This document shows positions 1 to 7,342 of a DNA stretch of 33,314 bases, piece after piece. The DNA lies in contig CAYFZO010000021.1 in the NCBI GenBank assembly GCA_964347615.1, forward strand, positions 1 to 33,314. The letters run 5' to 3'. Made by a program: the position numbers and the translations under genes. The stretch is from CAYFZO01 sp964347615 (GTDB lineage Bacteria > Pseudomonadota > Gammaproteobacteria > Poriferisulfidales > Oxydemutatoraceae). How positions within the stretch are numbered: position 1 is the stretch's first letter; each line of letters opens with the position of its first letter. A model generated the notes under the pieces. The model saw nothing but the letters and a program-made list of their open reading frames with translations. It did not search any database and was not told the origin of the DNA.

Positions 1-2
1 GC

Positions 3-854
3 GTCTTTTCACCCCTCGCCTCTTTGGAGAAACTGAATTTAAGCAGCAACAGGCTGACCATCTTGCCGCCGCGGGTCTTTACCGGCTTGAGAGTGCTGCA
101 AACCTTGAACCTGCACGACAACCAACTGACTCGATTGACGCCCGGCGTTTTCTCAAACCTCATCGCCTTGAACGCGCTGTCCTTGAACGGAAACAAGCTG
201 ACGGCGTTGACCGCGGGCGTCTTTGTCGGCTTGAACCAGCTGCGGATTCTGGCGCTGCACGATAATCAGATAGCTCAATTGCCGAGAAGCATCTTTTCCC
301 CCCTCGTCTCTTTGGAGGAACTGAGCTTAAGCAGCAACAGACTGACTACCTTGCCGGCGCGGGTCTTCGCCGACCTTTCCGAGTTGCGCTCCTTGTGGCT
401 GGGAGGCAACGTGCCTGGGAGTGATAGCGGGGGTAATACCCGAGACGACATTTTGGGAGCCTACTTCGACGCCGTCGGGAACGCCGTCTTGACCGTGAAT
501 TTCAAGACTCTAAGACCCTCCGACGGAGCAACGTCCGAAGTCCTCGTTGTATTGGAACTGCGTGAAGGTGCGCCGTTCGATATGGATCTCGCCCTTGAAG
601 CGGAAGGCATGGAGCCGTCGTCCAATCGGGTGACGCTGTCGGTCGGCAAGGTGCAAAGCGACGTTTTCACCGCGAGTACCCCCACGATGGTTAGATTGAC
701 GCCGCCGCCGCTACCAGACCACGTCTGCGAAAGAACCAGCCAGCGCTGCTATCAAGGCTTCCGGGTCGTCGCCGGCGACCCTCTCGTCCTGGCCAAACCG
801 ACGCCCTCCTTGAGGCTAAGAATCAGGGTGTTTCTCGAAGGCGCGTTGGAATAA
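3..854 (+). CDS. Leucine-rich-repeat protein, 3' part (5' end outside the window)
   Basis: The reading frame is open from the first complete codon, so the gene starts upstream of the window. The visible part has five to six consecutive 24-residue repeats of the form LxxLxLxxNxLxxLPxxVFxxL, the spacing of Toll-like-receptor or VLR-type repeats. They end near nt 410 at a short Gly/Ser-rich linker. A roughly 145-residue C-terminal region follows, predicted by eye to be mostly beta (VLVVLELREGAPFDMDLAL), with a C-x6-C pair (CERTSQRC). The protein ends in RIRVFLEGALE. LRR domains usually bind proteins, so a surface or secreted adhesin-like role is an inference; the signal peptide, if any, is not visible. 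The tail is nearly the same as that of the LRR gene at 32807-33313, so both belong to one family. Confidence 0.85.
   Translation, partial: VFSPLASLEKLNLSSNRLTILPPRVFTGLRVLQTLNLHDNQLTRLTPGVFSNLIALNALSLNGNKLTALTAGVFVGLNQLRILALHDNQIAQLPRSIFSPLVSLEELSLSSNRLTTLPARVFADLSELRSLWLGGNVPGSDSGGNTRDDILGAYFDAVGNAVLTVNFKTLRPSDGATSEVLVVLELREGAPFDMDLALEAEGMEPSSNRVTLSVGKVQSDVFTASTPTMVRLTPPPLPDHVCERTSQRCYQGFRVVAGDPLVLAKPTPSLRLRIRVFLEGALE
4..410 (+). repeat. Array of 72-bp LRR-coding repeats with a recent internal copy
   Basis: The LRR units are 72 bp each. The stretch around 4-80 and the stretch around 292-368, exactly 288 bp (four units) apart, are much more alike in DNA than the units between them; both encode SLExLxLSSNRLTxLPxRVF. 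This suggests that blocks of repeats were copied within the gene, as expected for an LRR array that changes length by recombination. Confidence 0.6.
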
Positions 855-906
855 ACGCGGTAAAGCACCTGAAGAGCCGTTCAAACCCGTCGCTCCGGCG
901 GCGATG

Positions 907-930
907 AAAAAACGTCTTCTTGGGACAAGA
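907..930 (-). terminator. Possible intrinsic terminator of the parE-parC-htpX operon
   Basis: Downstream of the htpX stop, read on the minus strand, there is a short hairpin (stem TCTTG/CAAGA, 918-930) followed after a few bases by a run of six T (907-912). A second hairpin (GCACGT/ACGTGC, 932-948) lies between it and htpX. The stems are short, so the call is weak. Confidence 0.3.
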
Positions 931-951
931 TGCACGTCGACAACGTGCGCG

Positions 952-1836
952 TCACGCCCGCTCCAGCGCGCTGATGCGTTCGGCAAGCGGCGGATGGCTC
1001 ATGAACAGTCGCTTGATTCCCGTGCCGCCGCCGCCGCGAATGCCGAAAGCCGCGAGTTCCTTCGGCATGTCCGGCGGCTCGTGCGCGGCTTGCAGGCGCT
1101 TGAGCGCGGCGATCATCTTGTCCCGTCCCGCGAGCTTCGCGCCGCCGGCGTCGGCACGGAATTCGCGCTGGCGGGAGAACCACATCACGATGGTCGTCGC
1201 GAGAACCGACAGAACGATCTGCGCGAAGATGGACGTGATGAAATAAGCCGGGCCGTACCCGCGCTGGGTCTTGAACACCACACGGTCCACGACGTGACCG
1301 ATAATCCGCGACAGGAAGATCACGAAGGTGTTGATCACGCCTTGAATCAAGGTCAGCGTCACCATGTCGCCGTTTGCGACGTGGCTGACTTCGTGCCCGA
1401 GCACCGCTTCGACCTCATCGGCGTTCATCGTGCGCAACAGGCCCTCGCTGACCGCGACCAGCGCCTTGTTGCGGAACATGCCGGTTGCGAACGCGTTCGG
1501 TTGCGGCGACGGGAATATCCCGACCTCGGGCATCGAGATACCCGCAGCCTTTGCCTGACGCGCGACGACGTCGAACACCAAGCGCTCGGCGCCGGTGCCC
1601 GGCGAAGTGATGACGCGCACCCGCATCGAACGCTTGGCCATCGTCTTGGACAGCGCGAGCGAAATGAAGGCGCCGGACATGCCGACGACCGCCGAGATGA
1701 TCAACAAGCCGGTCAGGTTGAGCTCCGAACCGCCCTGCGCCAGCAGATCCTCGACGCCGAACAGGCTGAGCGCGAGGTTGAGCACGAACAGGACCGCGAA
1801 ATTGACCCCCATGAACAAAGCGATCCGCGTCAGCAC
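952..1836 (-). CDS. htpX: HtpX, membrane-bound zinc metalloprotease
   Basis: This is a 294-residue M48-family protease that degrades misfolded inner-membrane proteins in the heat-shock or envelope-stress response. Two hydrophobic segments lie at the N terminus (about residues 4-26 and 42-62). The zinc site HEVSH is at 148-152, with the third ligand Glu in REFRAD at about 225. Two more membrane segments lie between them (about 160-180 and 197-220). Length and order of elements match the family. It starts 2 bp after the parC stop, so it is the last gene of the parE-HAD-parC-htpX operon. The C terminus ends normally in a helix (SHPPLAERISALERA). In E. coli htpX stands alone, so linkage to topoisomerase IV genes is a feature of this lineage. 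Confidence 0.96.
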   Translation of the reverse strand: MLTRIALFMGVNFAVLFVLNLALSLFGVEDLLAQGGSELNLTGLLIISAVVGMSGAFISLALSKTMAKRSMRVRVITSPGTGAERLVFDVVARQAKAAGISMPEVGIFPSPQPNAFATGMFRNKALVAVSEGLLRTMNADEVEAVLGHEVSHVANGDMVTLTLIQGVINTFVIFLSRIIGHVVDRVVFKTQRGYGPAYFITSIFAQIVLSVLATTIVMWFSRQREFRADAGGAKLAGRDKMIAALKRLQAAHEPPDMPKELAAFGIRGGGGTGIKRLFMSHPPLAERISALERA

Positions 1837-1838
1837 GT

Positions 1839-4178
1839 CTATCCCTCCACCACTTCAAGCCGGGAGACCCCGCGCCAGCCCTGAGGCAGTTTGCGCCCGC
1901 GCTGTCCGCGTTTGCCCCGGTAATGATCCAGCGCCTCGAAAGGGACGCGCTTGACCCGCCGCCCGGCGTGCACGAGCAAGGCCTGCCCGGGCTGCACGCA
2001 GGCCGCCGCGGTCACACGCTCTTCGCCGCCGTCCAAGCGGCTTTTGGGTACATTGATCAACTTGTTCCCCCTGCCCTTTGATAATACAGGAATTTCATCG
2101 AGATTCACGGCCAGCATGTAGCCCTCGCTGCCGACCGCAACCGCGCAACCGGTCTTGACGTCGCCCGCGGGCGACGCCGCGATCGCGTTCGCACCTTCCG
2201 GCACACTCAACACCTGCTTGCCGGCACGTCGTTTCTGCCCGGTGACGTCGCCGAGACGCACCAGCAACGCGTAGCCGCGGTCGCTCGCAAGCAGATACAG
2301 ATCGTCGGGGTCGCCGGTCATCACCGCAACGAAGTTCACCGCGCCCGGCAATGCAAAATAACTGCTCAGCGGTTCGCCGTGACTGCGCGACGACGGCAGC
2401 TTACGCGCGGGCAAGCTGTAGCACCGCCCGCGCTCGTCGAGGAAGATCGCGTCGCGGCGGTTGTCGCTGCGCGACATCGAAAGAAAGGCGTCTTTGGTGC
2501 GGTATTCAAGCGCGGCGGCGTCGACTTCGTGGTCGCGCACGGTCCGCACCCAGCCCATCTTCGACAAGATCACCGACAGCTTCTCGGGCGGCGTCAGCTG
2601 CTCGTGCTTGAGCTCCTCGGCGGCTTCGCGCGCCCTCAGCCGGGTGCGCCGTTCGTCGCCGCAGGCGTCGACGTCGGCCTTGATCTCGTTCTTGATCAGG
2701 GTCTTCAGCCGCCGTGCCGACTTGAGACACGCCTCAAGGTCTTTCTTCTCGGCGGTCAAGGCCTTCTGTTCCTCGCGGATACGAATCTCCTCGAGCTTCG
2801 CCAACTGGCGCAGGCGGATCTCCAGGATTGCGCGCACCTGCACCTCGCTGAGCTTGAAGCGCTTCATCAATCTGGCCTTGGGGTCGTCCTCGTTGCGGAT
2901 AATCCGGATGACCTCGTTCACGTTGAGGTACACGACCATCAACCCCTCGAGTTCCTCCAAGCGGCGGGCAATCTTTTCGAGCCGCCACGCGAGACGGCGC
3001 TTGACCGTCTCTTTCCTGAACGCGAGCCATTCCTCGAGCAGCGTCTTGAAGCGCTTGACCTGCGGCTTGCCGTCGTTGCCGATGACGTTGAAGTTGACGC
3101 GGCGGCTGTATTCAAGGTCGGTGGTGGCGAACAGGTGCGACATCAGGCGGTCACGATCCACCTTGGCTCCGCGCGGCACGATGACCAGCCTGACCGGGTG
3201 CTCCTGGTCGGATTCGTCGCGCAAGTCCCCGATCAGCGGCAACCTCTTTTCCCTCACTTGCGCCGCGATTTGCTCGAGCACGCGCGTCGCCGGCACTTGG
3301 TAGGGCAAGGAAGTGATTACGATCTTCCCCTGCTCGACGACGTAGCTCGCGCGGATCCGGAGCATTCCCGAACCCTGCTCGTAAATCTCACGGACGTCCT
3401 TGCGTTCGCCGACGATTTCTCCGCCGCCCGGAAAGTCCGGCCCGCGGACGTCTTTCATCAGCTCGGCCAGGGTCGCTTTCGGCGAATCGAGCAGACGGAC
3501 GCACGCCGCCGCGACTTCGCGCAGATTGTGCGGCGGAATATCGGTCGACATCCCGACCGCGATGCCCGAGACGCCGTTGAGCAGCAGGTTCGGCAGACGC
3601 GCCGGCATCCGCACCGGTTCCTCGAGCGTGCCGTCGAAGTTCACGCGCCAGTCGGTCGTGCCCTGGCCGAGCTCCCGGGTCAAGGTCTTGGCGTAGGGGC
3701 TGAGCCGTGCTTCGGTGTAGCGCATCGCCGCAAACGACTTGGGATTGTCGATCGACCCCCAGTTGCCCTGCCCGTCGATTAGCGGATAGCGATAAGCGAA
3801 AGGCTGCGCCATCAGCACCATCGCCTCGTAACAGGCGGCGTCGCCGTGGGGGTGGTACTTGCCGATGACGTCGCCGATGGTGCGTGCCGACTTCTTCGGT
3901 TTGGCGCCGGCGTCGAGACCGAGCTCCGACATCGCGTAGACGATGCGCCGTTGCACCGGCTTGAGTCCGTCGCCGAGCGCGGGCAACGCACGGTCGAGCA
4001 CCACGTACATCGAGTAGTCGAGGTAGGCGCGCTCGGCGAACTCGACCAGGGGAACCTGCTCGGCGGCGACCGCGGCAGACGCGCCGCGCTTTCCGCCGGA
4101 CGCTTTCGCGGTTTTCTTCCTTGCTTTCTTTCCCGCGGTTTTCTTGCGTGCCGTTTTCTTCTTCGGGGCAGGCTTCAC
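1839..4178 (-). CDS. parC: DNA topoisomerase IV subunit A (ParC) with a lysine-rich N-terminal tail
   Basis: ParC is the breakage-reunion subunit of topoisomerase IV, which unlinks daughter chromosomes. The protein has 779 residues against 752 in E. coli. The catalytic Tyr lies in AAMRYTEARLS (about 154), and the C-terminal beta-pinwheel domain is complete. Two things are odd. First, residues 1-36 are almost entirely Lys, Ala, Arg, Thr and Gly (KKKTARKKTAGKKARKK), like histone H1-type tails; E. coli ParC lacks this. Second, the quinolone-interacting position equal to E. coli Ser80 is Ala (HPHGDAACYEA, about 114), while the Glu84 equivalent is kept. Translation starts at GTG (4176-4178), 7 bp after the upstream HAD gene; no strong ribosome binding site is visible. 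Confidence 0.97.
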   Translation of the reverse strand: MKPAPKKKTARKKTAGKKARKKTAKASGGKRGASAAVAAEQVPLVEFAERAYLDYSMYVVLDRALPALGDGLKPVQRRIVYAMSELGLDAGAKPKKSARTIGDVIGKYHPHGDAACYEAMVLMAQPFAYRYPLIDGQGNWGSIDNPKSFAAMRYTEARLSPYAKTLTRELGQGTTDWRVNFDGTLEEPVRMPARLPNLLLNGVSGIAVGMSTDIPPHNLREVAAACVRLLDSPKATLAELMKDVRGPDFPGGGEIVGERKDVREIYEQGSGMLRIRASYVVEQGKIVITSLPYQVPATRVLEQIAAQVREKRLPLIGDLRDESDQEHPVRLVIVPRGAKVDRDRLMSHLFATTDLEYSRRVNFNVIGNDGKPQVKRFKTLLEEWLAFRKETVKRRLAWRLEKIARRLEELEGLMVVYLNVNEVIRIIRNEDDPKARLMKRFKLSEVQVRAILEIRLRQLAKLEEIRIREEQKALTAEKKDLEACLKSARRLKTLIKNEIKADVDACGDERRTRLRAREAAEELKHEQLTPPEKLSVILSKMGWVRTVRDHEVDAAALEYRTKDAFLSMSRSDNRRDAIFLDERGRCYSLPARKLPSSRSHGEPLSSYFALPGAVNFVAVMTGDPDDLYLLASDRGYALLVRLGDVTGQKRRAGKQVLSVPEGANAIAASPAGDVKTGCAVAVGSEGYMLAVNLDEIPVLSKGRGNKLINVPKSRLDGGEERVTAAACVQPGQALLVHAGRRVKRVPFEALDHYRGKRGQRGRKLPQGWRGVSRLEVVEG

Positions 4179-4185
4179 TGCACGT

Positions 4186-5115
4186 CTACTCGCTGAGGTG
4201 CTCGGGTGCGCTGCCGACGCTGCGCTTGAGCCGATCCACCCGCCGCTCGACGATGTCGTCGGCGAGGTCCTTGACGGTGCGCATCAACCAACGCCAAGTG
4301 TCGGAATTTTCGGTGTAGTCGGCGGTGCCTATCGCGTCAACGCGCTGCTCCTTTTGCAGCAGGTTATACGCTTGGTCGTAAGCCGATTCGGACCCCGGGT
4401 TGTACACCGCGTAGGCATACCCGCCGAAGTGCTTGACGACCGAAAACACCGGTACGTCGCTCGGCCCGTCGGCGACGTAAATCATCTGCGAGATCGGCAC
4501 CCGACGATCCTCCTCGGCCATGCGAGCGTTCACGTCTATGTCATCCGGCTGAACGTTGACGCCTTTGTTGATTTCGAAGATCGCGCGGGTCTTGGTGGTG
4601 TTGTCGAGCACGTAACCGATCGAAGACAGCCGCCGCCCGTCCTCGCCTTCCTCGTCGATCATCTCGCAACCCCACACGCCGTCGAGATGCTTGCTGATCG
4701 CGCTGCCGAGGATCATCTGTGAGAGTCCGGTGCTGACGACGTAATGTTCGACCTTGACGTCGTGTTTCCTGTACCGCGGCGCCTCGACGATGCGCTTGAT
4801 CTCGCCGAAAAAATCCGGCAGCCCAGGATAAAACTTCAGCTCGGCGCCGAGTTCGCGCAACTTCCTGTTGTTCAAGCCGTGAAATCTGTCTTGGCGCACG
4901 TAGTCGAGAATATGGTTCAAGTACAGGAGTTCGTTCGAGGTCTGTTCGTGCCCAAGTTTCTTGTAGCGTTCGGGCAAACGCGCGACTTCGTCCCAGAAAG
5001 CGCGTTCTTCGACGCCGTAGGCGGCGAACAGCGGTGCCTGCATGTGGCCGGGAATCAGGGTCTGGTCGAAATCCCAGATCACCGCGACCACGTTCTGCGG
5101 GAAGAATTGCGTCAC
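4186..5115 (-). CDS. HAD-superfamily phosphatase-like protein encoded between parE and parC
   Basis: This soluble protein of about 309 residues has the HAD nucleophile motif WDFDQT at residues 14-19 and the acidic motif YVADGPSDVPVF near the C terminus. Thr/Ser and Lys motifs are plausible in between (VVSTGLS), so phosphatase activity is likely. The substrate is unknown. The chosen start is the GTG at 5113-5115, which overlaps the TGA of a duplicated parE 3' end (GTGA). A longer frame upstream is only duplicated parE sequence read out of frame. The same GTG start and first 14 codons also occur in the duplicated copy directly behind parE (5387). The gene sits inside the topoisomerase IV operon and ends 7 bp before parC, so it is co-transcribed; a functional link to topoisomerase IV is only suggested by position. 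Confidence 0.85.
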   Translation of the reverse strand: MTQFFPQNVVAVIWDFDQTLIPGHMQAPLFAAYGVEERAFWDEVARLPERYKKLGHEQTSNELLYLNHILDYVRQDRFHGLNNRKLRELGAELKFYPGLPDFFGEIKRIVEAPRYRKHDVKVEHYVVSTGLSQMILGSAISKHLDGVWGCEMIDEEGEDGRRLSSIGYVLDNTTKTRAIFEINKGVNVQPDDIDVNARMAEEDRRVPISQMIYVADGPSDVPVFSVVKHFGGYAYAVYNPGSESAYDQAYNLLQKEQRVDAIGTADYTENSDTWRWLMRTVKDLADDIVERRVDRLKRSVGSAPEHLSE

Positions 5116-5614
5116 GCCAGATCCCGCGCGAGGTTGCCCCGCTCCGTGAGCCATCCGCGGCGATCGGCGGCGCGTTTTTTCTCGAGCAACACGTCCATCA
5201 CGTTCTCGGAGGCGAAGTCGGGCTCGTGGGTCAACTGCAACAGGCGACGGCTTTCGACGGCCATCGTGGATTCCCTCAGCTGCCGCGGGTTCATCTCGCC
5301 GAGGCCCTTGAACCGCGTGATCCGTGCGCGCGCGGCGTCCTTATTCCAGATCACCGCGACCACGTTCTGCGGGAAGAATTGCGTCACGCCAGATCCTGCG
5401 CGAGGTTGCCCCGCTCCGTGAGCCATCCGCGGCGGTCGGCGGCGCGTTTTTTCGCGAGCAACATGTCCATCACGTTCTCGGAGGCGAAGTCGGGCTCGTG
5501 GGTCAACTGCAACAGGCGACGGCTTTCGACGGCCATCGTGGATTCCCTCAGCTGCCGCGGGTTCATCTCGCCGAGGCCCTTGAACCGCGTGATCCGTGCG
5601 CGCGCGGCGTCCTT
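5071..5614. repeat. Tandem duplication of the parE/HAD gene boundary (2 x 272 bp)
   Basis: Two direct copies, 5071-5342 and 5343-5614, sit head to tail. Each holds the last 77 or so codons of parE and the first 14-15 codons of the HAD gene, including the GTGA stop-start overlap. I count five mismatches (at 5073, 5125, 5163, 5182 and 5192 relative to +272); the remaining 150 bp are identical. The copy joined to full-length parE keeps the family consensus MDMLLAKKR, while the other copy has MDVLLEKKR. Both full genes therefore survive. Confidence 0.93.
5112..5387 (-). pseudogene. Chimeric frame: HAD N terminus fused to a duplicated ParE C terminus
   Basis: The duplication creates a 91-codon frame. 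It starts at the GTG of the extra HAD start (5385-5387), reads 14-15 HAD residues (VTQFFPQNVVAVIW) and continues in frame into the ParE C terminus (KDAARARITRFKGLGEMNP to LARDLA), ending at 5112. It has the same translation start context as the real HAD gene, so it could be translated. No function is known, and the extra substitutions suggest decay. Confidence 0.7.
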
Positions 5615-7273
5615 CTCCGACAAGCCGGCCAAGCAGCGGTCGCGTTCGTCTTCGTTGTTCGCGTAGTAGACGTCCTTGCCGACGTCGACGCGGAACAGCG
5701 GCGGCACCGCGACGTAAGCGTGCCCGGCCTCGAGCAGCTTGGGAAAATGCTTCATGAACAACGCGGCAAGCAAGGTCGAGATGTGCAAGCCGTCGGCGTC
5801 GGCGTCGGCGAGGATGCAGATCTTGCCGTAGCGCAGCCCGCCGAGGTCGGCGCTGCCGGGCTCGACGCCGATCGCGGTCGCGACGTCGTGAATCTCCTTC
5901 GAATCGAGCAGCTCGTCGACCCCGGTCTCCCAAGTGTTCATGATCTTGCCGCGCAACGGCATCACCGCCTGAAACCGCCTGTCGCGCGCCTGCCGCGCCG
6001 ATCCGCCCGCCGAATCGCCCTCGACCAGGAACAGCTCGTTCTCGTCGAGGTCGTTCGAGACGCAGTCGGCGAGCTTGCCCGGCAACGCGAGGTTGAGCAG
6101 CAGGCTCTTGCGCGAGGTCTTGGCGTTCTTGCCCCGACGTTTGTGGGCGTTGGCGATGACCCGCTCGACAATGCGTTCGCCTTGTTTGGGGTGACGATTC
6201 AGCCACAAGCTCAGCGCGTCCTTGGCGACCGCCTGCACCACGGTCGCCGCGGCCTTGTGGTTCAACCGCTCCTTGGTCTGCCCCGAGAACTGCGGGTCGG
6301 CGATCTTCAGCGACAGCAGGTAACACGCGTCGGCCCAGAAATCGTCGGGCGTCGGCTTGACGTTCTTCGGCGTCAGTTCGTGGAACTGCATGAACTCGCG
6401 GACCGCCTCGACGAGCCCCGCGCGAAACCCCGCGACGTGACTGCCCCCCTGCGGCGTCGGCACCAGGTTGACGTAGCTCTCGGCAACCGGCGACGAACCC
6501 TCGCCGGCCCAGTTCAGGCACCACGCGAGCTCGTGGTCGTCGCCCTGGTGGCTGTCGCCGACGCTCTCGTCGAGCAGCAAGGCGCATTCCGATGTCAGCT
6601 CACGGAAATACTCGGACATCCCGTCCCGGTAGCACCACTCCCGCCGCTTGCCGCCGACCTCCTCGGCGTACGTAATCCGCAGCCCCGGACACAGCAACGC
6701 CTTGGCACGCAGCAGACGCTCCAGGCGCTTGAGGTCGAAGCGCACGTCGTCGAAAAACCCGGGATCGGGCCAGAAACGCAGTTTGGAACCCGTGACGCGC
6801 CTTGCGACCTTGCCGATTTCCTCTAGCGGCCCCGCCGCCTTGCCTCCGGCGAACGCCATGTTGTACTCCTTGCCGCCCCGTCTGACCCAGACCTCAAGAT
6901 GCTTCGACAAGGCGTTGACCACCGACACGCCGACGCCGTGCAAGCCGCCCGCGTAGCGGTAATGGCGGTCGGAAAACTTCCCGCCCGAGTGCAGCGTCGT
7001 CAGAATGACCTCGACGCCCGAGCATTTGCGCTTGGGATGCTGATCGACCGGCATCCCGCGCCCGTCGTCGCTCACGCTCAGCGAACCGTCGTCGTGCAGC
7101 GTGACCTCGATCAAGCCGGCGTACCCCGCAAGCGCCTCATCCACGCTATTATCTATGACCTCCTGCGCGAGGTGGTCGGGGCTGGTCACGTCGGTGTACA
7201 TGCCCGGGCGCTTTCGCACCGGGTCGAGCCCGCCGAGAATCTCGATCGAAGCCGCGTCGTAACAGGCGCTCAT
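5384..7273 (-). CDS. parE: DNA topoisomerase IV subunit B (ParE)
   Basis: ParE is the ATPase subunit of topoisomerase IV and partners ParC. The protein has 629 residues (E. coli 630). It shows the GHKL ATP-binding motifs (VIDNSVDEALAGYA and DDGRGMPVDQHP), the ATP-lid GGLHGVGVSVVNALSKH, the TOPRIM motifs LFLVEGDSAGGSA and ILADADADGLH, and the C-terminal RFKGLGEMNP. The start is the ATG at 7271-7273 (MSACYDAASIEILGGLDP); the frame extends further upstream but into unrelated sequence. It is the first gene of the parE-HAD-parC-htpX operon. Its 3' end lies within the 272-bp tandem duplication, and this copy is the intact one. Confidence 0.97.
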   Translation of the reverse strand: MSACYDAASIEILGGLDPVRKRPGMYTDVTSPDHLAQEVIDNSVDEALAGYAGLIEVTLHDDGSLSVSDDGRGMPVDQHPKRKCSGVEVILTTLHSGGKFSDRHYRYAGGLHGVGVSVVNALSKHLEVWVRRGGKEYNMAFAGGKAAGPLEEIGKVARRVTGSKLRFWPDPGFFDDVRFDLKRLERLLRAKALLCPGLRITYAEEVGGKRREWCYRDGMSEYFRELTSECALLLDESVGDSHQGDDHELAWCLNWAGEGSSPVAESYVNLVPTPQGGSHVAGFRAGLVEAVREFMQFHELTPKNVKPTPDDFWADACYLLSLKIADPQFSGQTKERLNHKAAATVVQAVAKDALSLWLNRHPKQGERIVERVIANAHKRRGKNAKTSRKSLLLNLALPGKLADCVSNDLDENELFLVEGDSAGGSARQARDRRFQAVMPLRGKIMNTWETGVDELLDSKEIHDVATAIGVEPGSADLGGLRYGKICILADADADGLHISTLLAALFMKHFPKLLEAGHAYVAVPPLFRVDVGKDVYYANNEDERDRCLAGLSEKDAARARITRFKGLGEMNPRQLRESTMAVESRRLLQLTHEPDFASENVMDMLLAKKRAADRRGWLTERGNLAQDLA

Positions 7274-7309
7274 GGAATTGCTGACAAACAAATAAGAGTG
7301 GAAAACACC

Positions 7310-7315
7310 ATTATA
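7310..7315 (-). promoter_or_regulatory. Candidate -10 element (TATAAT) for the parE operon
   Basis: The 69-bp space between divergent parE and the helicase holds a perfect TATAAT on the minus strand, about 37 bp before the parE ATG. No good -35 box is seen at the usual distance. On the plus strand the overlapping TATAAA (7312-7317) could serve the helicase gene. The call rests on the match and position alone. Confidence 0.35.
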
Positions 7316-7342
7316 AACCAGCCTCCACCCGCTCTTTCGCCG

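Noticed and set aside
5112..6587. Long minus-strand frame overlapping parE
   Set aside because: Above 5387 it is parE read in a wrong frame (Arg-rich, no family pattern); only its last 91 codons are meaningful as the chimeric copy.
6899..7342. N-terminal extension of the helicase frame
   Set aside because: It is antisense to parE, and the ATG at 7343 starts directly before the conserved helicase region.
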